A stretch of 19,066 bases of DNA, from NCBI GenBank assembly GCA_946061355.1, contig CAMGRE010000016.1:1-19066 (forward strand). Direction: 5' to 3'. The translations under genes were made by a program, and so were the position numbers. Below are positions 1 through 7,972 of this stretch, one piece after another (position 1 is the stretch's first letter; each line of letters starts with the position of its first letter). The notes below the pieces were generated by a model. That model was not told where the DNA came from. It did no database searches and saw nothing but the letters and a program-made list of their open reading frames with translations. This DNA comes from an uncultured bacterium. Its GTDB lineage: Bacteria > Bacillota > Clostridia > Lachnospirales > Lachnospiraceae.

Positions 1-1364
1 TCTTTCATTGCCTTTTTAAAAGAATGGATAAACATGCAGACCGTGGTCGTCACTGCCAGCGTATCTGCCACCGGTTCCGCCAGAAATACGGCAAATACCT
101 TATTTTCAAAAAACATCGGCAGAATATAGATCAGCGGGATCAACAAAATGATCTTCCGAAGGATCGCCAGGAACAGCGAAGCTTTGGCATTGCCGAGCGC
201 CAGGAACGTCTGCTGGCAGGCAAGCTGGGCTCCCATGAGGCATGCCGTCGCCATGTAGATCCGCAGCGCCCATGAGGAATACTGAATTAAATCGCGGTTG
301 TCGGTAAAGAGCCTCGCCGGAAGGGACGGAACCGCCATGCACACCGCCCACAGCAGTGTAGAGTAGATCAGGGCGACAGCCAGTGTGAGTCCGAACGCCT
401 TTTTGACACGCTCCGGATTCCTCGCCCCATAATTAAAGCTCACGATCGGCTGCATGCCCTGTGTCAACCCCTGCATGGGCAACATGGAAAACTGCATCAT
501 GCTGGTGAGAATCGTCATGGAACCCACCGCGATATTTCCGCCGTATTTGAGCAGAGAGGTGTTAAAGCAGACGCCGAGCACACTCTCCGTTGACTGCATG
601 ATGAAGGGTGAAACTCCCAGTGCAAACACCGGCAGGATTGCTCCGGGCCGCAACCTCAGATATTTTTTCCTGATCTTAAGTATGGTCCGGTTTCCGGTCA
701 GGAAACGCAGCACCCACATCGCCGAGACCGCCTGGGACAGGATCGTCGCAAGCGCTGCTCCGCGCACACCCATATGGAGCACATAGATAAAAAACGGATC
801 CAGTATGATGTTGAGCACCGCACCGATGAGCACCGTCCTCATGCTGACCGTGCTGAAGCCCTGCGAGGAGATAAACATGTTCAGTCCGAGAGAGATCTGC
901 ACAAAGATTGTTCCCAACAGATAAATCTTCATATAGGAAAGAGCAAACGGGAGCGTCTCCGCGCTGGCTCCGAACACAAGCAGGATATCCTCGCAGAAAA
1001 TGCGGAATCCCACTGTCAGCAGGAGCGCCAGACAGATGATCGCTGTCACGCAGTTGCCGAGCGTCTCCTCCGCCTTGTCCTTCTCACCTTTTCCCAAAAA
1101 GATCGAAGCCCTCGGCGCACCGCCGTAACCGACCAGCGCCGCGAATGCGGAGATCAGCATAATAACGGGCAGTGACACGCCCATGCCGGTCAGTGCCAAT
1201 GCCCCGTTCTCCTTCATATGTCCGATGTACATCCGGTCCACCAGATTATACAGCAGATTGATAATCTGCGCCGTAATCGCCGGAAGTGCAAGCTGAAACA
1301 GGAGTGGGCCGACCTTTTTGGTCGCAAGCTCCGTTTCTTTACTGCTCTGTTGTACCTTTTCCAT
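1..1364 (-). CDS. MATE family multidrug/sodium antiporter, C-terminus cut by window edge
   Basis: This gene encodes a polytopic inner-membrane exporter of the MATE family (NorM/MepA/DinF type), which uses a cation gradient to expel organic cations or drugs; the substrate cannot be told from sequence. The frame is open from an ATG at 1364 to base 1 with no stop. About 454 codons are visible, and the family is about 450 residues, so only a few C-terminal residues should be missing. Near the N-terminus the protein reads LPAITAQIINLLYNLVDRMY followed by IGH, typical of MATE proteins. A later NYGARNPERVKKAF segment matches the family's second-half motif. Many hydrophobic helices alternate with short basic loops. 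Two ATGs are adjacent (1367 and 1364); I chose the second because it sits about 5 nt from the AAGGAG site. The gene begins about 50 nt after mgtE, with no terminator between, so co-transcription is likely. Confidence 0.9.
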   Translation of the reverse strand, partial: MEKVQQSSKETELATKKVGPLLFQLALPAITAQIINLLYNLVDRMYIGHMKENGALALTGMGVSLPVIMLISAFAALVGYGGAPRASIFLGKGEKDKAEETLGNCVTAIICLALLLTVGFRIFCEDILLVFGASAETLPFALSYMKIYLLGTIFVQISLGLNMFISSQGFSTVSMRTVLIGAVLNIILDPFFIYVLHMGVRGAALATILSQAVSAMWVLRFLTGNRTILKIRKKYLRLRPGAILPVFALGVSPFIMQSTESVLGVCFNTSLLKYGGNIAVGSMTILTSMMQFSMLPMQGLTQGMQPIVSFNYGARNPERVKKAFGLTLAVALIYSTLLWAVCMAVPSLPARLFTDNRDLIQYSSWALRIYMATACLMGAQLACQQTFLALGNAKASLFLAILRKIILLIPLIYILPMFFENKVFAVFLAEPVADTLAVTTTVCMFIHSFKKAMK

Positions 1365-1416
1365 CATTTCTCCTTCTTATGATACACGGATTGCTCCATG
1401 CCTCGCACTCCTGCCG

Positions 1417-2769
1417 TCAGATGTGAAGTATGCTGGTCGCAAAACTAAAATATACCAGCAGTGAGATCGCATCCACGATCGTCGTAATAAAAGGACTCGC
1501 CATCACCGCCGGGTCAAAACCAAACTGCTTGGCAAGCATCGGCAGGATACAGCCCACAATCTTGGCAACCGTGATCGTTGTAAGCAGCGTCAGGCAGACT
1601 ACAATTGCCACCTGCAGCCCCACCTTGTCAAAAATCATCAGTTTGGCAAAATTGATCACGGCGAGCGTCGCGCCGCAGACCACCGCCACTCTGGCTTCCT
1701 TCCAGATCACCCGGAAGATATCTCCGATCCCGATCTCATTCAGGGAAAGGCTTCGGATCACGCTGACATTCGCCTGTCCTCCGGCATTCCCGCCGCTGTC
1801 CATCAGCATCGGGATAAACGCCGTCAGCACGACACACGAACTGAGGGAATCCTCAAAGGATGTGATGATCCCTCCCGTAAAGGTTGCCGAGATCATCAAC
1901 AGCAACAACCACGGAATCCTCTTTTTCCACGTCTCAAAGACGCCCTCTTTCATATATGGCTTATCGGTAGGGACGATCGCAGCCATTTTCTCAAAGTCTT
2001 CTGTCGCCTCTTCTTCCATGATGTCCATGATATCATCGACCGTGATGATACCGACCAGTCTGTTCTCGTTATCCACGACCGGCATGGAAGTAAAGCCGTA
2101 TTTCTGGAACTGTCTGGCAACCTCCTCCTGATCCATCAGGGTATGCAGGGAAATGACATTCTCATGCATGAAATCGCCGACCACATCATCCAGATCCTTG
2201 ATCAACAGATAGCGAAGCGCAACGGTTCCCACAAGCCTGCGCTCGTTATCCAGCACATAACAGATATTGATCGTCTCGCTGTCCACGCCGACCTTACGGA
2301 TGCGCTCCAGCGCGTCTTTGACGGTGTAATCCTCCTTCAGATCCACATACTCGACCGTCATGATACTTCCGGCAGAGTCATCCGGATAGCGCAGCAGGTG
2401 ATTAACGTCACGCCTTGTCTCCTGGCTGGCATTGGCAAGCAGCTTCTTTACGATATTTGCCGGCATCTCCTCCAGAAGGTCCGTCGCATCGTCGGCCTGC
2501 AGATTATCGATGATGCCCGCGGCATCCTTGTCGGAAAGCGTCATGATGACGAAATGCTGATTGTCCACATCCAGATAGGAAAAAACATTGGCAGCCTGGG
2601 ATTTCGGCAGAATGCGGAACACCTTCAGAAGATCTTCTTTCTCCTCCAGACTCTCAAGGAAAGCTGCCACATCGGCATCGTTTTCTTCTGCCAGGCGCTG
2701 GCGAAGTCTCGTGTACTTCTTTGCGTCCAGCAGTTCACTTAACTCTTCGAATTCATTAAGCTCTTCCAT
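1417..2769 (-). CDS. mgtE: Magnesium channel/transporter MgtE
   Basis: MgtE is a homodimeric, Mg2+-gated inner-membrane channel for Mg2+ uptake. The 450-residue protein has the usual order. A helical MgtE_N domain covers about residues 15-130. A CBS pair spans about 133-255, with SIMTVEYVDL opening CBS1 and VGIITVDDIMDIM closing CBS2. Five membrane helices run from about 285 to the end. The signature region DSGGNAGGQANVSVIRSLSL lies at about 324-343, and an Asp in TTIVD (about 433) matches the conserved pore-lining acidic position of the family. Length is normal. The ATG at 2769 follows AAAGGAG with 7-nt spacing. It has its own sigma-A promoter at 2917-2945. I see no M-box-like long leader: the predicted 5' UTR is only about 140 nt and contains a candidate upstream ORF. 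The MATE exporter follows closely. Confidence 0.96.
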   Translation of the reverse strand: MEELNEFEELSELLDAKKYTRLRQRLAEENDADVAAFLESLEEKEDLLKVFRILPKSQAANVFSYLDVDNQHFVIMTLSDKDAAGIIDNLQADDATDLLEEMPANIVKKLLANASQETRRDVNHLLRYPDDSAGSIMTVEYVDLKEDYTVKDALERIRKVGVDSETINICYVLDNERRLVGTVALRYLLIKDLDDVVGDFMHENVISLHTLMDQEEVARQFQKYGFTSMPVVDNENRLVGIITVDDIMDIMEEEATEDFEKMAAIVPTDKPYMKEGVFETWKKRIPWLLLLMISATFTGGIITSFEDSLSSCVVLTAFIPMLMDSGGNAGGQANVSVIRSLSLNEIGIGDIFRVIWKEARVAVVCGATLAVINFAKLMIFDKVGLQVAIVVCLTLLTTITVAKIVGCILPMLAKQFGFDPAVMASPFITTIVDAISLLVYFSFATSILHI

Positions 2770-2858
2770 CGCAATTCTCCTTTATGATATGTGATTTTTA
2801 TGCTCCGACTGGGGAGAGGAACGTCATTCACGCTGCCCGCATGTGAACTTTGCTTCAT
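2739..2858 (-). CDS. Candidate 39-codon upstream ORF overlapping the mgtE start
   Basis: Within the mgtE leader an ATG at 2858 is preceded by a purine-rich AAAGGTGGTGG site with suitable spacing. The frame stays open for 39 codons and ends at TAA 2739-2741, inside mgtE in a different frame. It starts MKQSSHAGSVNDV and has a PLPSRS stretch; no homologue is recognised. Ribosomes translating it would pass over the mgtE ribosome binding site (2777-2783) and the mgtE ATG. That geometry is typical of regulatory leader ORFs, and Mg2+ transporter genes in other bacteria (mgtA, mgtC) use leader peptides. Function here is pure inference. The frame could be accidental, since a 39-codon ORF is not rare by chance. 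Confidence 0.35.
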   Translation of the reverse strand: MKQSSHAGSVNDVPLPSRSIKITYHKGELRWKSLMNSKS

Positions 2859-2916
2859 AAAAACCACCACCTTTCAGAGAAATGCTTTGATTTCCGGTTA
2901 CTTTTTATACATAAAA

Positions 2917-2945
2917 AATATACTAACTTTGACCGCCTTTGTCAA
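2917..2945 (-). promoter_or_regulatory. Sigma-A promoter of mgtE
   Basis: On the minus strand a perfect TTGACA (-35, 2940-2945) is separated by 17 nt from TATATT (-10, 2917-2922). Transcription would start near 2910. The -35 box lies inside the last codons of yigZ and the -10 box directly follows the yigZ stop codon. mgtE therefore has its own promoter besides possible read-through from yigZ. Confidence 0.8.
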
Positions 2946-3579
2946 CAAAATACACGTCTCCTGTCTTCTCGATCACAGCCTTGGCACCGGTCGCCTCCGT
3001 GACCTCTTTTTGCAGGATTTCCTCTCTGTCAGAGGCGAGCGTGACACGGAATCTGACCACATCCGTGTACTCGGTTTCTTCCACCGTAATGTCCCTTTTG
3101 GCAAAGATATACTGGAGCTTGCCCGTCATGGTGTAATCCGCCGTGATCGCGTAACTCACACCGTAACGCATGGTGACGATCTCACAGTCATTCAGTCCTT
3201 CCTGCAATGACTGGGTATAGGCTCTCGCCAGCCCGCCCGTGCCGAGCAGCACTCCGCCGAAATATCTGGTCACGACGGCGGCAACATTCGTGATCCCTGC
3301 GCCCTTTAACACCTCAAGCATGGGACGTCCCGCCGTGCCCGACGGCTCCCCGTCGTCGCTGCAGCGCTCCAGCTCTGATTTCTTACCTATGATAAATGCA
3401 AAGCAATTATGCCTCGCCGCGTAATGTTCTTTTCTGATCTTTTCGATAAAGGCAAGCGCCTCTTCCTCGGACTGTACCGGCATGAGGGATGCGATGAACC
3501 GCGACTTCTTTTCCACGATCTCTCCCTGCCCCGGTCCCGTGATCACCCGGTAGCTCTCCGGATACTGATTCTGTGCCAT
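2923..3579 (-). CDS. yigZ: YigZ/IMPACT family protein
   Basis: This 218-residue protein belongs to the UPF0029/IMPACT family (YigZ in E. coli, YvyE in B. subtilis). Its molecular role in bacteria is not settled; the eukaryotic relative IMPACT regulates the Gcn2 kinase. The diagnostic motifs are present: EKKSRFIA near residue 25, CSDDGEPSGTAGRP near 73-86, and VVTRYFGGVLLGTGGLARAY near 102-121. The C-terminal part (about 140-215) corresponds to the ferredoxin-like DUF1949 domain. Length is normal for the family. The ATG at 3579 is preceded by GGAG at a slightly long spacing. It is divergent from the PBP gene. Its stop codon abuts the mgtE promoter and no terminator is visible, so read-through into mgtE is possible. 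Confidence 0.93.
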   Translation of the reverse strand: MAQNQYPESYRVITGPGQGEIVEKKSRFIASLMPVQSEEEALAFIEKIRKEHYAARHNCFAFIIGKKSELERCSDDGEPSGTAGRPMLEVLKGAGITNVAAVVTRYFGGVLLGTGGLARAYTQSLQEGLNDCEIVTMRYGVSYAITADYTMTGKLQYIFAKRDITVEETEYTDVVRFRVTLASDREEILQKEVTEATGAKAVIEKTGDVYFVDKGGQS

Positions 3580-3608
3580 TTTATTATCTCCGTACCTCTT
3601 GTTTCCAC

Positions 3609-3637
3609 TCTTTAAAGGATAACAGGAACAGGGTCAA
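3609..3637 (-). promoter_or_regulatory. Possible yigZ promoter
   Basis: On the minus strand TTGACC (3632-3637) is followed after 17 nt by TAAAGA (3609-3614). The -35 is good and the -10 is weak. It lies about 30-58 nt upstream of the yigZ ATG, a sensible place, in the 284-nt divergent gap shared with the PBP promoter. Confidence 0.4.
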
Positions 3638-3759
3638 AAAGCAAAGAATTTTTCCACCAAAGGGATGGTAAAACACCAAAAACAACGGAATTGGAATATT
3701 TTTGTAAAAAAGCGTAAAGAATTCTTAAAGATAAAAGCCTTTATTTACGATTGCAGTTT

Positions 3760-3768
3760 TGGTATAAT
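3760..3768 (+). promoter_or_regulatory. Extended -10 promoter of the PBP gene
   Basis: TGGTATAAT gives a perfect extended -10 element (TG at 3760-3761, TATAAT at 3763-3768). The -35 region at about 3740-3745 is only AT-rich and poorly conserved, as is usual for extended -10 promoters. The leader to the PBP start is about 90 nt and ends in AAAGGAGG (3848-3855). The rest of the 3580-3863 gap is AT-rich and shows no other clear element. Confidence 0.65.
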
Positions 3769-3863
3769 ACTGAAAGGTGTTGCTAAATGGATTTGCGAAT
3801 GATACTGCAAACAGAATAAACAGTACCATTGCTTTTTAGATACCGCCAAAGGAGGCATACTAT

Positions 3864-6593
3864 ATGAATTACGGAAAGAAGGGAATCCGCAGGAAGCAGA
3901 AGGCGCTCCACTCAACTTCTGTGAAATGGGGACGGAAATTCTCCCTTATCATAACGAAACTGATGCTCGCCGGCCTGTTGGGTGTCGCAGTGGTCGGTGC
4001 AAGCGCAGGTCTCGGTGTCTTTAAAGGAATCTTAAGTTCCGCGCCTGATATTTCGCATATTGACGTGTCGCCGTCCGGCTTTTCCACCTTCGTCTACGAC
4101 TCAGAGGGACATGAGCTGACAAAGCTGGTGGCGGCAGACTCAAACCGTATCCCGGTAAGCATGGAACAGATCCCGGAGGACCTCGCCCATGCGTTTGTCG
4201 CCATCGAGGATGAGCGTTTCTACGAGCACAACGGCATCGACATCAAGGGTATCATCCGTGCCGGTGTGATCGCCATCAAGAACCGCGATCTCTCCCAGGG
4301 CGCCAGTACCATCACGCAGCAGCTTCTGAAAAACAATGTATTTGACGGTTGGACGAGTGAGACCACGATCGAGAAAATCAAGCGTAAACTGCAGGAGCAG
4401 TATCTTGCCCTCGAGCTCGAGAAGGTGATGGACAAAGATAAGATTCTGGAAAATTATATGAACACGATCAACCTGGGGCAGAATACACTCGGCGTGCAGG
4501 CCGCTTCCCTGCGCTATTTTAACAAGCCGGTGTATCAGCTGAACCTGTCTGAGTGTGCCGTGATCGCGGCCATCACCCAGAATCCTTCCAAATATAATCC
4601 AATCTCCCATCCGGAAGACAATGCCGAGCGGCGCGGCAAAGTGCTCTCGCACATGCTGGAACAGGGTTATATCACACAGGATGAATATGATGAAGCGGTG
4701 GCGGACGACGTCTATTCCCGCATTCAGGTCGTGAATCAGGAGGTGGAGGAAGACTCTGTCTATACATACTTTGTGGATGCATTGACAGATGATATTCTGA
4801 ATGACCTTGTGAATGTTGCGGGCTACAATGAGACACAGGCATACAACCTGCTGTATAGCGGAGGCTTGAGCATTTATTCCACTCAGGATTCCGCCATCCA
4901 GAAAATCTGTGATGAGGCCTTTTCCAACGAGGACAACTTCCCTTCAGACACCAAGTGGTATCTGAATTACGAACTCTCAATAGAAAAGCCGAACGGAGAT
5001 GTTGAGAATTTCAGTTCCGAGATGTTCAAATCTTACTTCAAACAGGAAAAAAGTTCCTTCAATATGCTCTTCTCCTCCCAGGAGGATGCATATGAGGCGA
5101 TTGATACTTATAAAGAATCCGTTATGGAAGACGGCGATACCGAGATCGGGGAAAAGATTTCCCTGACTCCCCAGCCACAGGTTTCCATCACGGTAGAAGA
5201 TCAGAGCACAGGCTATGTCGTTGCCATGGTGGGCGGCAGAGGCGCCAAGGAAGCCAGCCGTACCCTAAACCGTGCGACCGACACGATGCGTCAGCCGGGT
5301 TCCACCTTCAAGGTAGTATCCACCTACGCTCCCGCACTGGACAGTGCAGGGCTGACTCTGGCGGATGTGCAGAACGATGCGCCCTATAACTATGCGGACG
5401 GCCGTCCCGTATCCAACTGGTACGGCAACAGCTACCGGGGATTATGTTCCCTGAGAGACGGTATCAGGGATTCCCTGAATATCGTGGCAGTCAAGACGCT
5501 GACCGACATCACCCCGCAGCTCGGCTATGATTACCTGCTCAACTTTGGCTTCACAACTCTTGTGGACCGCATGGAGATCAACGGACAGATTTACTCCGAT
5601 ATCCAGCAGTCTCTGGCTCTGGGCGGTATCACCAAAGGCGTTACGAATGAAGAATTGAATGCAGCCTACGCTGCGATTGCAAACAACGGAACCTACATCA
5701 AACCTACCCTCTACACAAAAGTGGTGGATCACGACGGCAAGGTGATCCTCGACAACTCCAAACCCACAAGTCATCAGGTAATCAAGGAGACAACCGCATT
5801 CCTGCTCACCGATGCCATGGAGGATGTTGTCACGTCCGGTACCGGCGGTTCTGTAAACTTCGGCAACATGGCGATCGCCGGAAAGACGGGAACCACTTCC
5901 GATTACAATGACGTATGGTTCGCAGGATACACTCCTTACTATACCGCAACCACCTGGGCAGGCTTCGACAATAATGCCAAGCTTGCCGGAGCGGAAAAGA
6001 ATCTTGCCAAAGTACTGTGGCGAGCCGTGATGTCAAAGATCCACGAAGAACTGCCCAACCAGTCCTTCAACCGGCCTGCAGGCATTGTGAGCGCCACCGT
6101 CTGCAGCAAATCCGGCAAGCTGCCGATCTCCGGCATATGCGATGCCACTCTGAAGACAGAATACTTTGCGGAAGGAACCGTTCCGACAGACAGCTGCAAC
6201 ATCCATTACTCCGGTATGGTCTGCGCTTACTCCATGCTGCCCGCTACCGATGAATGTCCTTTCAAGGTTCCCGGCACACTGGAACTCAATCCGGACGACC
6301 TGAAAGAAAATGACGCTTCCGGAAATGCGGTCGATCCCGCAAATGATCCGTTACAGACCGGCACAGCACCCGGCATGAGCGAAAATATTCAGAAATGTCC
6401 GCACGATGCAGCATTCTTCGTGCAGCCTAATGCGGATGCCCTGATCGAGCAGCAACGTCTGGAGATGCAGATGAATGCACTTCAGAACGGCATTACACTG
6501 CCTGATGCAGTTACGGATCCTTCCGCAGAAGGTTCTGCTTCCACGGCGGATCCGATTCTCACACAGCCGATCACGGGTGTTACACCACAGTAA
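3864..6593 (+). CDS. Class A penicillin-binding protein, PBP1A family (bifunctional glycosyltransferase/transpeptidase)
   Basis: The enzyme polymerises lipid II into glycan strands and cross-links stem peptides on the outer face of the membrane. A basic cytoplasmic N-terminus is followed by one membrane anchor (about residues 27-50). The GT51 domain carries EDERFYEHNGID, with the likely catalytic Glu at 115, then QGASTITQQLLKN (145-157) and an LNLSECAVIAAITQNPSKYN segment. The transpeptidase domain has the three active-site motifs: STFK at 480-483 (acylated Ser480), SLN at 537-539 and KTG at 674-676. The C-terminus after about residue 800 is a low-complexity Pro/Ala/Asp-rich tail. Length (909 aa) is at the long end for the family. 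The ATG follows AAAGGAGG with 8-nt spacing. It is the only plus-strand gene and stops 5 nt from the convergent cobA-type gene. It is comparable to B. subtilis ponA, but orthology is not shown. Confidence 0.96.
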   Translation: MNYGKKGIRRKQKALHSTSVKWGRKFSLIITKLMLAGLLGVAVVGASAGLGVFKGILSSAPDISHIDVSPSGFSTFVYDSEGHELTKLVAADSNRIPVSMEQIPEDLAHAFVAIEDERFYEHNGIDIKGIIRAGVIAIKNRDLSQGASTITQQLLKNNVFDGWTSETTIEKIKRKLQEQYLALELEKVMDKDKILENYMNTINLGQNTLGVQAASLRYFNKPVYQLNLSECAVIAAITQNPSKYNPISHPEDNAERRGKVLSHMLEQGYITQDEYDEAVADDVYSRIQVVNQEVEEDSVYTYFVDALTDDILNDLVNVAGYNETQAYNLLYSGGLSIYSTQDSAIQKICDEAFSNEDNFPSDTKWYLNYELSIEKPNGDVENFSSEMFKSYFKQEKSSFNMLFSSQEDAYEAIDTYKESVMEDGDTEIGEKISLTPQPQVSITVEDQSTGYVVAMVGGRGAKEASRTLNRATDTMRQPGSTFKVVSTYAPALDSAGLTLADVQNDAPYNYADGRPVSNWYGNSYRGLCSLRDGIRDSLNIVAVKTLTDITPQLGYDYLLNFGFTTLVDRMEINGQIYSDIQQSLALGGITKGVTNEELNAAYAAIANNGTYIKPTLYTKVVDHDGKVILDNSKPTSHQVIKETTAFLLTDAMEDVVTSGTGGSVNFGNMAIAGKTGTTSDYNDVWFAGYTPYYTATTWAGFDNNAKLAGAEKNLAKVLWRAVMSKIHEELPNQSFNRPAGIVSATVCSKSGKLPISGICDATLKTEYFAEGTVPTDSCNIHYSGMVCAYSMLPATDECPFKVPGTLELNPDDLKENDASGNAVDPANDPLQTGTAPGMSENIQKCPHDAAFFVQPNADALIEQQRLEMQMNALQNGITLPDAVTDPSAEGSASTADPILTQPITGVTPQ

Positions 6594-6598
6594 TCATC

Positions 6599-7165
6599 TC
6601 AGTATTCTATTCCCGGTCTTGCCGCCACCCCTTCTCTGTAAGGGTGGCGGACGCACCGGATTTCTGAAACATAATCACTGTATCCAAGCAATTCCTCAGA
6701 AGGTTCCCTTCCTGTCAGAATGATTTCACAATCAATTTCAGCAGTCGCTTCTTCCATTTCCTGTGATGCACTTTCTGCTCTTTTTGTCTTGCCATACGCG
6801 AGAATGTGCTGCAATCGTTCCATATCCACGAGTCCATAGCGCACCGCATGCGTAATCTCATCGAGCACGACAAAGTCTGCGCTGCCGCTTCCGAGCAGCA
6901 TATCAATCTCCTGCAGCATCCTGTTATGGATTTCGGTCAGCTTGCGCTTCTGCTCCTCACTCATTCCGGAGAAAAAACCGAAATCTTCATTACTTCGCAA
7001 CACTTTCACACAGGAAATCTCATTCAATATCCTCACTTCTCCTGTCTGTCTGCCCTTCATGAACTGCACAAATATGACGTTTCTGTCATTTCCCGCCGCC
7101 CGAACGGCGGCACCGACGGCGGCTGTCGTCTTTCCTTTTCCTTCTCCGCAATATAACTGTATCAT
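6599..7165 (-). CDS. cobA: Cob(I)yrinic acid a,c-diamide / cob(I)alamin adenosyltransferase (CobA/BtuR/CobO type)
   Basis: The enzyme transfers the adenosyl group from ATP to cob(I)alamin or its precursors, giving the coenzyme form of B12. The sequence opens with MIQLYCGEGKGKTTAA, whose P-loop GEGKGKTT (residues 7-14) is the inverted-type Walker A of the BtuR/CobA family. It continues with VIFVQFMKG, a Walker B-like VVLDEI and a late LTGREP segment, and ends RHPYREGVAARPGIEY, the conserved family tail. I start it at ATG 7165 (188 aa), because family members begin directly before the P-loop. An upstream in-frame GTG (7213) would add 16 residues without a visible ribosome site. It lies about 50 nt behind the MetH-activation-like gene and is probably the last gene of the metal operon. 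The name cobA is used in the Gram-negative/clostridial sense (= btuR), not for the methyltransferase. Confidence 0.93.
   Translation of the reverse strand: MIQLYCGEGKGKTTAAVGAAVRAAGNDRNVIFVQFMKGRQTGEVRILNEISCVKVLRSNEDFGFFSGMSEEQKRKLTEIHNRMLQEIDMLLGSGSADFVVLDEITHAVRYGLVDMERLQHILAYGKTKRAESASQEMEEATAEIDCEIILTGREPSEELLGYSDYVSEIRCVRHPYREGVAARPGIEY
6622..6650. other. GC-rich hairpin at the convergent PBP/cobA 3' ends
   Basis: CCGCCACCC (6622-6630) can pair with GGGTGGCGG (6642-6650), a 9-bp perfect stem around an 11-nt loop. It lies within the last codons of cobA and just past the PBP stop. There is no T-run on either side, so it is not a standard terminator. It could stabilise the PBP transcript's 3' end, or it may only reflect coding constraint (the conserved RHPYREGVAA segment). 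Confidence 0.3.
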
Positions 7166-7217
7166 GTTACGACTCTCTTTCTGTGTTTTTTTCTCTCCCG
7201 GCGCGTTGCTCACACCA

Positions 7218-7961
7218 TCACGGATTATTTGAAAATCTGCTGCCGTTCTTCCGGTTCGGACAGGTCACCGACGGGCAGGCATCGCACAGATGCCTGTCTT
7301 TCCTGTCCTTCCCCAATACCGCGATAAATACAACGCTCTTCTGCGGTGTGAGCACATATGATGTGTTGCAGGAAACTGCAGGAGAATCGGCGGCATCTGC
7401 TTCCCGGCTGCACTCCATACCAATGCTGCTGCCATCGTCAGCCCCGCCGCTCTCTCCACTGCCCGCTGCCCGGATACGTTCCAGAATTCCGGCATTCTCC
7501 GACAGCGGAAGTTCCCCATTCCCCGGAAAAATATACCGCTGTACGAACAGCCCCGTATTTTCCCGGAGCAGTTCATCCACGATATCATATGCCTTTTGCA
7601 GCAAGACACTGCCAAGACACTCCAGCATATATGCGCCCGACACATCGTCGCTACTGCTGCATCTCTCCTGCAATCTGTCAATCCCCGGTCCCAGCGTGAC
7701 CGCGCAATATGCGGGCTGTCCCTCCATATACCGGCAACCTGCGCCGCTTTGATCCGTGACCGGCGTCTCCCTGCCATCTGCCGCTGCACGATCCCCGTCC
7801 GCCTCCCACGCCACATCAATCTGCGTCTCGATAAGCGGCAGAAGCGCCCGGTACATCTCCTGAAATTCAGGGAAAGCCCCGCAGTCAAAATGCCAGTTCT
7901 CCGCCGCTGCAAGCAGTTCTTCCCGATTCAGTTGAATGTCCGGACGCTCCGTTATCCTCAT
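7218..7961 (-). CDS. Vitamin B12-dependent methionine synthase activation-domain-like protein
   Basis: This 247-residue protein resembles the short stand-alone methionine synthase reactivation-domain proteins of anaerobes, which serve MetH enzymes lacking the C-terminal activation domain and re-methylate the cobalamin using SAM. Supporting segments are the N-terminal LNREELL helix, a TLGPGIDRL strand-helix (89-97), a helix reading YMLECLGSVLLQKAYDIVDE, and the C-terminal LTPQKSVVFIAVLG followed by a cysteine cluster (Cys226, Cys229, Cys234). Two Gly/Ser/Asp-rich insertions (about 55-80 and 165-195) look like disordered loops. I chose ATG 7961, preceded by a GAGGA site overlapping the ATPase stop codon; an upstream in-frame start would lie inside the ATPase gene. 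The ATPase stop is only 11 nt away, so coupling is likely. Its neighbour encoding cobalamin adenosyltransferase supports a B12 role. Family assignment is from motif memory and is moderately sure. Confidence 0.65.
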   Translation of the reverse strand: MRITERPDIQLNREELLAAAENWHFDCGAFPEFQEMYRALLPLIETQIDVAWEADGDRAAADGRETPVTDQSGAGCRYMEGQPAYCAVTLGPGIDRLQERCSSSDDVSGAYMLECLGSVLLQKAYDIVDELLRENTGLFVQRYIFPGNGELPLSENAGILERIRAAGSGESGGADDGSSIGMECSREADAADSPAVSCNTSYVLTPQKSVVFIAVLGKDRKDRHLCDACPSVTCPNRKNGSRFSNNP

Positions 7962-7972
7962 ATTTTTATTCC

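Noticed and set aside
1430..2742. Long plus-strand open frames opposite mgtE (up to 233 codons).
   Set aside because: They are antisense shadows of a strongly supported gene, without good ribosome sites or recognisable domains.
7166..7213. N-terminal extension of the adenosyltransferase from GTG 7213.
   Set aside because: There is no ribosome site, and family members start right before the P-loop; ATG 7165 is preferred.
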